Shown: piece after piece, positions 1 to 5,595 of the stretch | How positions within the stretch are numbered: position 1 is the first letter of the stretch | How the letters are laid out: each line of letters starts with the position of its first letter | Assembly (NCBI RefSeq): GCF_903643065.1 | Contig: NZ_CAHJWX010000156.1 | Location: 1-5,749, forward strand | Direction of reading: 5' to 3' | Source of the DNA: Sphingomonas bacterium | Lineage (GTDB): Bacteria; Pseudomonadota; Alphaproteobacteria; Sphingomonadales; Sphingomonadaceae | Length of the DNA stretch: 5,749 nucleotides | Notes under the pieces: model-generated | What the model saw: only the letters and a program-made list of their open reading frames with translations | Database searches by the model: none | What the model was told of the DNA's origin: nothing | Position numbers and translations under genes: made by a program

Positions 1-147
1 CGCGACGAACTGTGACGGCGGTTTAGCCCAGCGAGCCTTGAGCAAGGCAAGTGGTCGGTCGGGCGTCCACGCAAGCGTCAAGGCCGCCAGTACGAGCAGC
101 ATCAGCACGAGCAAAACGCCTCCCGCGATCTTCAGGGTCATGGCCAT
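1..147 (-). CDS. Membrane-anchored protein, probable alpha/beta hydrolase, 5' part only
   Basis: This is the first 49 codons of a gene that runs off the left edge. The ATG at 147 has a GGAGGC ribosome site at 163-158, ten bases upstream; a second in-frame ATG at 141 is less well spaced. Residues about 5-27 form one uninterrupted hydrophobic segment rich in Leu, Val and Ala, fitting a single N-terminal membrane anchor or uncleaved signal. After it comes WTPDRP, a short charged stretch, and KPPSQFVA. Anchored alpha/beta hydrolases of sphingomonads, as I remember them, carry a TPD...PPSQFV segment just before the first beta strand, hence the call. The nucleophile Ser, the Asp and the His lie outside the window, so the family is inferred from the N-terminus alone. 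The gene is transcribed away from the beta-oxidation operon, so it need not share its function. Confidence 0.6.
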   Translation of the reverse strand, partial: MAMTLKIAGGVLLVLMLLVLAALTLAWTPDRPLALLKARWAKPPSQFVA

Positions 148-221
148 GATCTTCTTCGCCTCCGACTTATCTTTATGAGCGCTATTAAAAAGGAGTCCGT
201 GCGTCAATGGAGGTCGGGCGA

Positions 222-255
222 TCAATCGGGCATATTGCTAAACTGATTGACTGAT
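222..255. promoter_or_regulatory. Inverted and direct repeats in the divergent intergenic region, candidate operator
   Basis: TCAATC at 222-227 is mirrored by GATTGA at 245-250 with 17 bases between. Nested inside, CAAT (223-226) faces ATTG (234-237). CTGAT occurs at 243-247 and again at 251-255, an 8-bp period. This AT-richer patch sits between two divergently transcribed genes, where an operator or promoter is expected. A weak plus-strand promoter could be TTGACT (247-252) with TAACTG (269-274), 16 bases apart; on the minus strand TTGACG (207-202) lacks a well-spaced -10. No regulator gene is in the window. The repeats are real; a regulatory role is inference. Confidence 0.25.
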
Positions 256-258
256 CTG

Positions 259-269
259 TAGGAGGTGAT
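259..269 (+). promoter_or_regulatory. Near-perfect Shine-Dalgarno sequence without a well-spaced start
   Basis: TAGGAGGTGAT matches the complement of the 16S rRNA 3' end over about ten bases. The nearest ATG (280) is 14 bases past the GGAGG core, too far for normal use, and is in frame with the VOC gene; the GTG at 265 overlaps the site itself. The likely VOC start at 307 has its own ribosome site. This may be a spare upstream initiation or ribosome standby site, or chance. Confidence 0.3.
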
Positions 270-293
270 AACTGCGAGGATGAACACGTCGCC

Positions 294-300
294 AAGGAGG
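294..300 (+). promoter_or_regulatory. Ribosome binding site deciding the VOC start
   Basis: AAGGAGG lies six bases before the ATG at 307, an ideal spacing. It argues against the in-frame starts at 265 (GTG) and 280 (ATG), which would add 14 or 9 residues that do not belong to the VOC fold. Confidence 0.7.
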
Positions 301-306
301 GCCAAC

Positions 307-999
307 ATGAGCCGGCCGGTTGGGATCCACCACATCGCGCTGTCCACCACGAACATGAAGGAGCAGCTCACCTTCTTCACGCAAGTGCTCGGACTGGAGC
401 TTAAGGCGCTTTTCTGGATGCACGGGGTCAAGGGTGCGTGGCACAGCTTCCTCAAGCTGAACGATAGGAGTTTCCTGTCTTTCGTCCACCTCCCCGCGAT
501 GACCGAGGTTCAGAGCGCAATCGGCGTTACGCACGCCGGGAATGCTGGGGGCGTCACCGCGGCTGGCGCGATGCAGCATCTGTCGCTGCGGGTCGACAGT
601 CCTGACGATGTGCTGGCGATGCGCGATCGCATTCGCTCACACGGCATCGCGGTGCTGGGTGACCTGGATCACGGGATGTGCCGCTCGATTTATTTTGCCG
701 GGCCGGAGAATCTAGTATTGGAAATCGCCTGCGCGGGTGATCTTGGCGTCGAACCCAAATCCTGGATCGACCCGGAAGTCGTGGCGGAGGCCGGGATTTC
801 GTCGGATGAGTTGGCGGTAATGCTATCGCCACCACCGTTCCTCCGGCCGCAAACGCCGGTGCCGCAGCCAGAGCACGATCCGGCCAAGCCGTTCCTGCAC
901 TATCCGGGCGGTGCCTACGCGCGTCTGCTGGCGATGCCGGACGAGGAGTTCACGCGAAGCTGGAGCGTTCCGCAGCCGCCAGTCAGCGAAGCGGCCTGA
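307..999 (+). CDS. VOC family (glyoxalase / extradiol dioxygenase fold) protein
   Basis: A 230-residue cytoplasmic protein of the vicinal oxygen chelate superfamily. The first beta-alpha-beta-beta-beta module opens with GIHHIALST (residues 6-14) and the second with QHLSLRV (90-96). The expected metal ligands are visible: His9, His91 and Glu139 in the strand NLVLEIA. Residues about 145-230 form a Pro-rich, mostly non-domain tail (WIDPEVVAEAGIS; HDPAKPFLHYP). VOC proteins include glyoxalases, extradiol dioxygenases and methylmalonyl-CoA epimerase; the sequence does not say which reaction occurs here. At 230 residues with one pair of modules it is shorter than classical two-domain extradiol dioxygenases of about 300. 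It is the first gene of the operon, 28 bases ahead of the SDR, so a role on the same acyl-CoA or on its ring precursor is plausible but inferred. The start at 307 follows AAGGAGG. Family call is strong, function unknown. Confidence 0.88.
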   Translation: MSRPVGIHHIALSTTNMKEQLTFFTQVLGLELKALFWMHGVKGAWHSFLKLNDRSFLSFVHLPAMTEVQSAIGVTHAGNAGGVTAAGAMQHLSLRVDSPDDVLAMRDRIRSHGIAVLGDLDHGMCRSIYFAGPENLVLEIACAGDLGVEPKSWIDPEVVAEAGISSDELAVMLSPPPFLRPQTPVPQPEHDPAKPFLHYPGGAYARLLAMPDEEFTRSWSVPQPPVSEAA

Positions 1000-1027
1000 C
1001 ATACCCAACTACGGCAGGACACTGCGG

Positions 1028-1945
1028 ATGAACATAGATCTTGGTGGCCGCGTGGCGGTCGTCACGGGTGCTGGCGGCGGGCTGGGGCGCTCGCACGCGC
1101 TGGCGCTCGCGCGACACGGCGCTTATGTCGTTGTCAACGATGCCGGCGGCACGCGGGACGGCCGCGACGTGTTGAGCCGTCCGGCCGAAGCAGTCGCGGC
1201 CGAGATTCGCGCAGCGGGCGGCGTGGCGCTGGCGAACGATGCAGACGTGACCGACGCCGGCCAGATGGCCGCGATGGTCGCCTTGGCCGAGGCCGAATGG
1301 GGCCGTGTCGATATTCTCGTAAACAACGCCGGCATTCTGCGCGACCGGACCTTCGCCAAGATGGATCTCGCCGACTTCCGTGCGGTCGTCGAAGTGCATC
1401 TCATGGGCACGGTCAATGCGACCAAGGCGGTTTGGGCGGGCATGTGCGCACGCGGGCATGGCCGTGTGGTCATAACCACGTCGTCCTCCGGGCTGTACGG
1501 CAATTTTGGTCAGTCGAGCTACGGCGCGGCCAAGATGGCGCTGGTCGGCCTGATGCGCACGCTTAGTCTGGAAGGTCAGCGTTATGATGTGCGCGTTAAC
1601 TGCCTTGCGCCATCCGCCGCGACGCGGATGACTGCCGACATCATGACGCCCGACACTCTGGAGCGGCTGTCACCCGACGCGGTATCGCCGACCGTCGTGG
1701 CGCTCGCGGCCGACGATGCGCCGAGCGGTGCCATTCTGTGCTCGGGCGCCGGCAGTGTCGAGCGCGCGTTCGTCACGTTGACCAAGGGCATGCGCGTGGT
1801 GCCGGGCCCCGATGCGGCCGGGCAGATCCTGGCAGGCCTCGAGTTGTTGTCCGATCGCGCCGGCGAGATGGTCCCGGCCAGCGGCCCCGAGCAGGCGCAG
1901 TGGGAGCTGGCTGGTGGGCAGCAAATCAACGAGCAGGCGGCATGA
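1028..1945 (+). CDS. SDR, MFE-2 (HSD17B4)-like (3R)-hydroxyacyl-CoA dehydrogenase
   Basis: A 305-residue NAD(P)-dependent short-chain dehydrogenase. The cofactor loop TGAGGGLG is at residues 13-20, Asp38 in VVVNDAGG follows the second strand (favouring NAD), and NNAG is at 99-102. The catalytic residues are Ser152, Tyr165 and Lys169, within a segment that reads GLYGNFGQ and matches the GIYGNFGQ of the peroxisomal multifunctional enzyme type 2. NNAGILRDR and the C-terminal GAG...ERA region also match that enzyme. The family oxidises (3R)-3-hydroxyacyl-CoA to 3-ketoacyl-CoA; some bacterial relatives act on steroid CoA thioesters or steroid alcohols. The hydratase-2 and sterol-carrier domains of animal MFE-2 are absent, so this is the stand-alone dehydrogenase. 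The start at 1028 has AGGA at 1016-1019 and places the Rossmann strand correctly. The open frame extends upstream to 911, but that part overlaps the VOC gene and is unlike SDRs. Family certain; substrate inferred. Confidence 0.88.
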   Translation: MNIDLGGRVAVVTGAGGGLGRSHALALARHGAYVVVNDAGGTRDGRDVLSRPAEAVAAEIRAAGGVALANDADVTDAGQMAAMVALAEAEWGRVDILVNNAGILRDRTFAKMDLADFRAVVEVHLMGTVNATKAVWAGMCARGHGRVVITTSSSGLYGNFGQSSYGAAKMALVGLMRTLSLEGQRYDVRVNCLAPSAATRMTADIMTPDTLERLSPDAVSPTVVALAADDAPSGAILCSGAGSVERAFVTLTKGMRVVPGPDAAGQILAGLELLSDRAGEMVPASGPEQAQWELAGGQQINEQAA

Positions 1946-1962
1946 CCGGGCCGCAGGCATGA
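1942..1962 (+). other. Six-codon minicistron linking SDR stop to acyl-CoA dehydrogenase start
   Basis: The SDR stop codon sits in an ATGA (1942-1945). The ATG of that overlap opens a six-codon frame, MTGPQA, whose TGA (1960-1962) in turn sits in a second ATGA with the acyl-CoA dehydrogenase ATG at 1959. Neither start has a strong ribosome site; only AGCAGG and GCAGG are nearby. The arrangement could let terminating ribosomes pass from the SDR to the next gene by two successive restarts. It is visible in the sequence, but its use is inference. Confidence 0.25.
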
Positions 1963-3119
1963 ACGCGCCGTCTCCGCAGTCGATCACGGGCGATCATGAC
2001 GCGTCCGACCAGACGCTCGAGCTGTTCCGAGACGCCGTCTCGCGTTTCCTCGATCGTCACGCGACCGAGCAGGATCTGGAGCGCTGGCGCGAGGCCGGAA
2101 TGGTCGATCGTGGCTTCTGGCGACTGGCGGGCGAGGCCGGGCTGCTCGCTCCTTCGACACCCGAGGAATGTGGCGGCGCGGGCGTTGACTTCCGTTTCGA
2201 GCTGGTAGTGATCGAAGAGCTTGGGCTTCGCGGGCTTGAGGGTTTTGGAGCGGCGGTCCACAGCGGGATCGTCGCGCCCTACCTCATCCACTTCGCGACC
2301 GCGGCGCAGCGCCAGAATTGGCTGCCCAAGGTCGTGTCAGGCGATTTGGTGCTGGCGGTCGCGATGACCGAGCCGGGGGCGGGGTCCGATCTCAAGGGCA
2401 TTCGCACACGCGCGCGCCGAGACGGCGACGACTACCTGCTGAGCGGGCAAAAGACCTTTATCTCGAACGGTCAGACAGCGGACCTGATCGTCGTGGCCTG
2501 CAAGACCGAAAGCGACGCGATCTCGCTGCTTGCGGTCGAGACTGTCGATGCGCCCGGCTTCACCCGCGGCCGTAATCTCACGAAGATCGGCCGTGAGGCG
2601 CAGGACACGTCGGAGCTGTTCTTCGAGGATGTTCGCGTTCCCGCCGCCAACCTGCTTGGCGGAGAGGAGGGGCAGGGGTTTGCGCAAATGGTCGCGATGC
2701 TGCCGCAGGAGCGGCTGGTAATCGCCGCGATGGCACAAGCGATGATGGAGCGCGCGCTGAAATTGACGGTTGATTATACCAAGGAGCGGCGCGCGTTCAG
2801 CCAACCTCTGTTTGCGTTCCAGAACACGAAATTTAAGCTGGCCGAGGCGCGGACACAGATCGCCGCCGGGCGCGCCTTTCTCGATAGCTGCGTTGCGCTG
2901 CATCTTGCCGGCAAGCTCGACGGGACGATGGCGGCCATGGTGAAACTGTGGATCACGGAGACGCAGTGGAAGGTGATCGACGACTGCCTCCAGTTGTTCG
3001 GCGGCTATGGCTATATGGATGAATATCCGATCTCGCGGCTGTTCCGCGACGCGCGGATCGACCGTATTCATGGCGGCGCCTCCGAGATCATGAAGACGAT
3101 CATCGCCCGATCGCTCTGA
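1959..3119 (+). CDS. Acyl-CoA dehydrogenase, LCAD/IVD-type active site
   Basis: A 386-residue FAD enzyme of normal family length that introduces the 2,3-double bond into an acyl-CoA and passes electrons to ETF. The N-terminal helical domain covers about residues 17-130, the beta domain 131-235 with MTEPGAGSDL (136-145) and KTFISNG (165-171), and the C-terminal helical domain 236-386 with ERRAF (276-280) and QLFGGYGYMDEYP (345-357). The usual catalytic glutamate of the YEGT motif is missing: the segment reads IHGGASEI, with Gly372 at that place. Instead Glu251 in LPQERLVIA occupies the position of the base in long-chain and isovaleryl-CoA dehydrogenases. The enzyme should therefore be active. 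The closest match by eye is to LCAD-like bacterial enzymes. The start at 1959 is 13 bases after the SDR stop and has only a weak ribosome site; upstream frame (from 1812) overlaps the SDR. Chain length and branching of the substrate are unknown. Confidence 0.92.
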   Translation: MNAPSPQSITGDHDASDQTLELFRDAVSRFLDRHATEQDLERWREAGMVDRGFWRLAGEAGLLAPSTPEECGGAGVDFRFELVVIEELGLRGLEGFGAAVHSGIVAPYLIHFATAAQRQNWLPKVVSGDLVLAVAMTEPGAGSDLKGIRTRARRDGDDYLLSGQKTFISNGQTADLIVVACKTESDAISLLAVETVDAPGFTRGRNLTKIGREAQDTSELFFEDVRVPAANLLGGEEGQGFAQMVAMLPQERLVIAAMAQAMMERALKLTVDYTKERRAFSQPLFAFQNTKFKLAEARTQIAAGRAFLDSCVALHLAGKLDGTMAAMVKLWITETQWKVIDDCLQLFGGYGYMDEYPISRLFRDARIDRIHGGASEIMKTIIARSL

Positions 3120-3138
3120 TCCGCCAGTCGCCGCAAGC

Positions 3139-3143
3139 AGGAG
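3139..3143 (+). promoter_or_regulatory. Ribosome binding site for the FadJ-type gene
   Basis: AGGAG lies five bases before the ATG at 3149, in the 29-base gap after the acyl-CoA dehydrogenase stop. It fixes the start and shows this gene can be translated independently of its upstream neighbour. Confidence 0.65.
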
Positions 3144-3148
3144 TTCCT

Positions 3149-5317
3149 ATGCCCGACTTCACCATGACGGTCGATGCCGAGTTCGTCGCTATCATACGGT
3201 TCGATGCGATCGGCCGGACGATGAACACCTTGACGGCGGCGGGATGGGACGAGCTGGCGACACTTGTCGCGCGGATCGCGGCCGAACCAGCGATCCGAGG
3301 CGCGGCCATCGTCTCCGGCAAGACCAATGGCTTCTGCGCCGGAGCCGATCTTGACGAGATGATAGAATATGCCGGCGTCGCTTCGGCCAGCCCGGCGGCG
3401 CGGCAGGCGGCGTATGACGGACTGTTCCGCGCCAACCGGGTTGCGCGCGCGATCGAGACCTGCGGAAAGCCGTTCGCGGCGGTGATCGACGGGTTGGCGC
3501 TCGGTGGCGGTTTCGAGCTCGCGTTGGCGTGCCATCATCGCGTGGCCACGGACGATCCGTCGCTGCGGCTCGGGTTGCCGGAGGCGACGATTGGTCTCCT
3601 GCCCGGCGGCGGCGGCACGCAGCGCGTCGCGCGGCTGCTCGGCGTCGCCCGCGCGCTGCCGTTGCTCACAGGAGGCAAGCCGGTTGCACCTCGCGACGCG
3701 CTCGCGCTCGGGCTTGTCGACGCGCTGACACCGACTGGTGGTGAACTGGCGGCCGCGCGGCGGTGGATCCTGGCGCAGGGCGATCCGGTCGCGCCGTGGG
3801 ACCGGCCCGGCTTCGTCCTCCCGGGCGGCGTGGACGGTATCGAGATCGTCGATGCGGTGGCGAAAGTGGCGGCGACATGGGGTAGCCACTACACCGCGCA
3901 AACCAACATCGTCCGTGCGGTCCGAGAAGGCGTGCGAGTGCCGATGGACGCCGCGATAGAGCTCGAGACCCACTACTTCGTTGACACGCTACAGACTCCC
4001 CAGGCGAAGGCGATGATCCGCACGTTGTTCGGCTCGCACCCGGCGTTGCGCAAGGGTGCGGCACGCCCGGCGAGCGGCGAGCGGCGAGCGGTACGGCGGG
4101 TTGGTGTGCTCGGCGCGGGTATGATGGGGGCCGGGATCGGCTACGCCCTCGCCAGCGCCGGCATCGACTCGGTGCTCGTCGACGTGAGTCTCGCCGTAGC
4201 CGAGAAAGGAAAGGATTATGCGCGGGGCGCAGTCGATCGGCAGGTGGCGAGGGGTTTGATCGCGCGAGGAACCGCCGAAGCGATCCTGGCGCGCATCACG
4301 CCGACCTCGGACTATGCGGCAGTCTCGTCCGTCGAGGTGCTGATCGAGACGGTCTTCGAGGATGTCGCGGTCAAAGCTGAAGCGACTGGCAAGGCTCTGG
4401 CGCACGCTGGCGCCGACATCCTGTTCGCGTCCAATACCTCGACGTTGCCGATCGGCCGGCTGGCGCAGGCGCATCCGCGGCCGGAGAATTTCCTCGGTAT
4501 GCACTTCCACTCGCCGGTCGACCGGATGGAGCTAGTGGAGGTGGTGCGTGGCGCAGCGACAGGGGAGGGTGCGCTGGCGCGAGCTGTCGAGCTGGTGCGG
4601 CAGATGGGCAAAACCGCTATCATCGCGAACGACTCGCCATTCTTCTACACCTCGCGCGTGTTCGACACCTACATCCGCGAGGGCATGGAAATGCTGGTCG
4701 ACGGCTTCGCGCCCGATACGATCGATCGTATCGGGCGGCTGACCGGCATGCCGCGTGGACCACTGGAGCTGACCGATGATGTTGCGATCGACTTGGTCGA
4801 CCGCATCGCCGGCCAACGGCGGCTGCTTCTCGGCGCGGAGGCAGAGCGGCGGAGGTCGGATGACGTCGTCGATATGCTCGTCGCGGCGGGGCGGTTCGGG
4901 CGCAAGAACGGCAAGGGTTTCTATGATTATACCGACGGCACGAAGCGTGTGTGGGACGGGCTTGCCGCAACCTGGCCAGTGAGGACGCCGGAGGTGACGT
5001 CCGAACTGAGCGACGAATTGCAGCGGCGCTTCCTGCATCGCCAAGCGGTAGAGGCGGCCCGCTGCCTGGCGGAAGGCGTGCTTAAAGATCCGCGCCATGC
5101 GGATGTCGGTGCGATCCTCGGCTGGAACTTCCCGCGCTGGACCGGTGGCCCGGTCTCTTACATCGAACAAGTAGGCGTGGCGCGTTTCGTCACGGAATGT
5201 GATGCGCTCTCCTTGCGCTGGGGCGATCGTTTCCTGCCGCCGGAGGCGCTGCGCCGCATGGCCGCGTCGGGCAATATCTTCTACCCAGCGCTGTCGTTGC
5301 GGCGCGCCGCCGCCTGA
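3149..5317 (+). CDS. fadJ: Bifunctional enoyl-CoA hydratase / (3S)-hydroxyacyl-CoA dehydrogenase (FadJ/HADHA type)
   Basis: A 722-residue multifunctional beta-oxidation alpha subunit. The crotonase domain (about 1-290) hydrates 2-enoyl-CoA: oxyanion-hole segments FCAGADL (62-68) and GGGFE (119-123), catalytic Glu123 and Glu145, 22 residues apart as in human HADHA. A linker (about 295-315) leads to the NAD-binding domain with VLGAGMMGAG (320-329), ASNTS (427-431) and the His-Glu dyad His452/Glu464. Two C-terminal helical dehydrogenase domains follow (about 490-600 and 620-715). Length is normal. Oddities: HFFxPV reads HFHSPV (452-457), and the usual xGFxx(N/T/S)R loop reads PFFYTSR (497-503), lacking its glycine. 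The catalytic dyad is intact, so activity is still expected. The complex normally works with a thiolase, which is not in the window. A 7-bp triple repeat falls in the linker and a 28-bp palindrome in the C-terminal part. FadJ is a family label, not a claim of orthology to the E. coli gene. Confidence 0.93.
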   Translation: MPDFTMTVDAEFVAIIRFDAIGRTMNTLTAAGWDELATLVARIAAEPAIRGAAIVSGKTNGFCAGADLDEMIEYAGVASASPAARQAAYDGLFRANRVARAIETCGKPFAAVIDGLALGGGFELALACHHRVATDDPSLRLGLPEATIGLLPGGGGTQRVARLLGVARALPLLTGGKPVAPRDALALGLVDALTPTGGELAAARRWILAQGDPVAPWDRPGFVLPGGVDGIEIVDAVAKVAATWGSHYTAQTNIVRAVREGVRVPMDAAIELETHYFVDTLQTPQAKAMIRTLFGSHPALRKGAARPASGERRAVRRVGVLGAGMMGAGIGYALASAGIDSVLVDVSLAVAEKGKDYARGAVDRQVARGLIARGTAEAILARITPTSDYAAVSSVEVLIETVFEDVAVKAEATGKALAHAGADILFASNTSTLPIGRLAQAHPRPENFLGMHFHSPVDRMELVEVVRGAATGEGALARAVELVRQMGKTAIIANDSPFFYTSRVFDTYIREGMEMLVDGFAPDTIDRIGRLTGMPRGPLELTDDVAIDLVDRIAGQRRLLLGAEAERRRSDDVVDMLVAAGRFGRKNGKGFYDYTDGTKRVWDGLAATWPVRTPEVTSELSDELQRRFLHRQAVEAARCLAEGVLKDPRHADVGAILGWNFPRWTGGPVSYIEQVGVARFVTECDALSLRWGDRFLPPEALRRMAASGNIFYPALSLRRAAA
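4071..4091 (+). repeat. Three tandem copies of CGAGCGG
   Basis: Three perfect 7-bp units lie end to end inside the FadJ-type gene, encoding residues 308-314 of the linker just before the NAD-binding domain. Loss or gain of one unit would shift the frame between the two enzyme activities; the total of 21 bases keeps it. Seen directly; any biological role is inference. Confidence 0.7.
4710..4737. repeat. Perfect 28-bp palindrome within fadJ
   Basis: The left half CGCCCGATACGATC is followed at once by its exact reverse complement, centred between 4723 and 4724. It encodes residues about 521-530 (APDTIDRIGR) of the hydroxyacyl-CoA dehydrogenase part. In mRNA it could fold into a 12-14 bp stem with a minimal loop. 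Its centre contains ATCGAT flanked by overlapping CGATCG sites. No function is known to me. Confidence 0.8.
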
Positions 5318-5327
5318 CGGCGTCGGC
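5306..5327 (+). terminator. Stem-loop over the fadJ stop codon, possible weak terminator
   Basis: GCCGCCGCC (5306-5314) pairs with GGCGTCGGC (5319-5327) at eight of nine positions around a four-base loop that contains the TGA stop. No T-tract follows, so it is not a standard intrinsic terminator. It could slow decay of the operon mRNA or aid termination. A further 10-bp palindrome, GCGCCGGCGC, lies at 5343-5352. Confidence 0.25.
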
Positions 5328-5361
5328 ATGGGGCGGGGCCGCGCGCCGGCGCTAGACTAGG

Positions 5362-5595
5362 ATGGTGGAATTAGCGGCACCAGCATCGTGCACCGCGACG
5401 CTGCTCGCGGAGATGGGCTGGACGCTCCGACGAACCAAGCGGCCGGGGGAGACCGCCGCGTCAGAGCTCATCTCGCTCGGCAAGACGAGCGTTGCCGGAC
5501 CTCAGATGACGCGGACGGGTGAGCAGATCGCCTCCCTGCGGCTGGGTATGCGACGTTCCTGCCGTTGCATTACGTGCCCGGCCAACCGCATCTAG
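5362..5595 (+). pseudogene. Possible decayed CaiB/BaiF (AMACR-like) CoA-transferase fragment
   Basis: A 77-codon open frame starts with MVELAAP and continues with LLAEMGW...RRTKRPGE (about residues 14-30). This resembles the VELAG...LLADMGAEVIRVERPG start of CaiB/BaiF family III CoA-transferases and alpha-methylacyl-CoA racemases, with the same spacing from MG to RPG. Further on, LGKTSVA...TRTGEQIASLRL (about 39-60) resembles the LNRGKRSVAL..KxxxGxxxxLRL segment of that family. The last residues are Cys/Arg-rich and unlike any protein. In the next reading frame after about 5546, DVPAVALR fits the DVLVEAFR that should follow, suggesting a frameshift. A stop at 5353-5355 blocks any N-terminal extension, and the family's catalytic Asp region is missing. 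If correct, this is a broken remnant of a gene about 1.1 kb long. Matches are by eye and weak; it may be a chance frame. Confidence 0.3.

Noticed and set aside
911..1027. N-terminal extension of the SDR
   Set aside because: It overlaps the end of the VOC gene and gives an Arg-rich stretch unlike SDRs; the ATG at 1028 directly precedes the Rossmann strand.
1812..1958. N-terminal extension of the acyl-CoA dehydrogenase
   Set aside because: It overlaps the SDR in another frame and has low-complexity Arg/Ser/Pro composition; the family begins after 1959.
2337..3071. Minus-strand open frame of 244 codons
   Set aside because: It lies wholly opposite the acyl-CoA dehydrogenase, is rich in Arg/His/Leu with no family motif, and is a typical antisense shadow in GC-rich DNA.
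3068..3973. Minus-strand open frame of 301 codons
   Set aside because: It is antisense to the FadJ hydratase domain, very Arg-rich, with no recognisable domain or ribosome site.
4532..5329. Minus-strand open frame of 265 codons
   Set aside because: It is antisense to the FadJ dehydrogenase domain, with shadow-like composition and no motif.
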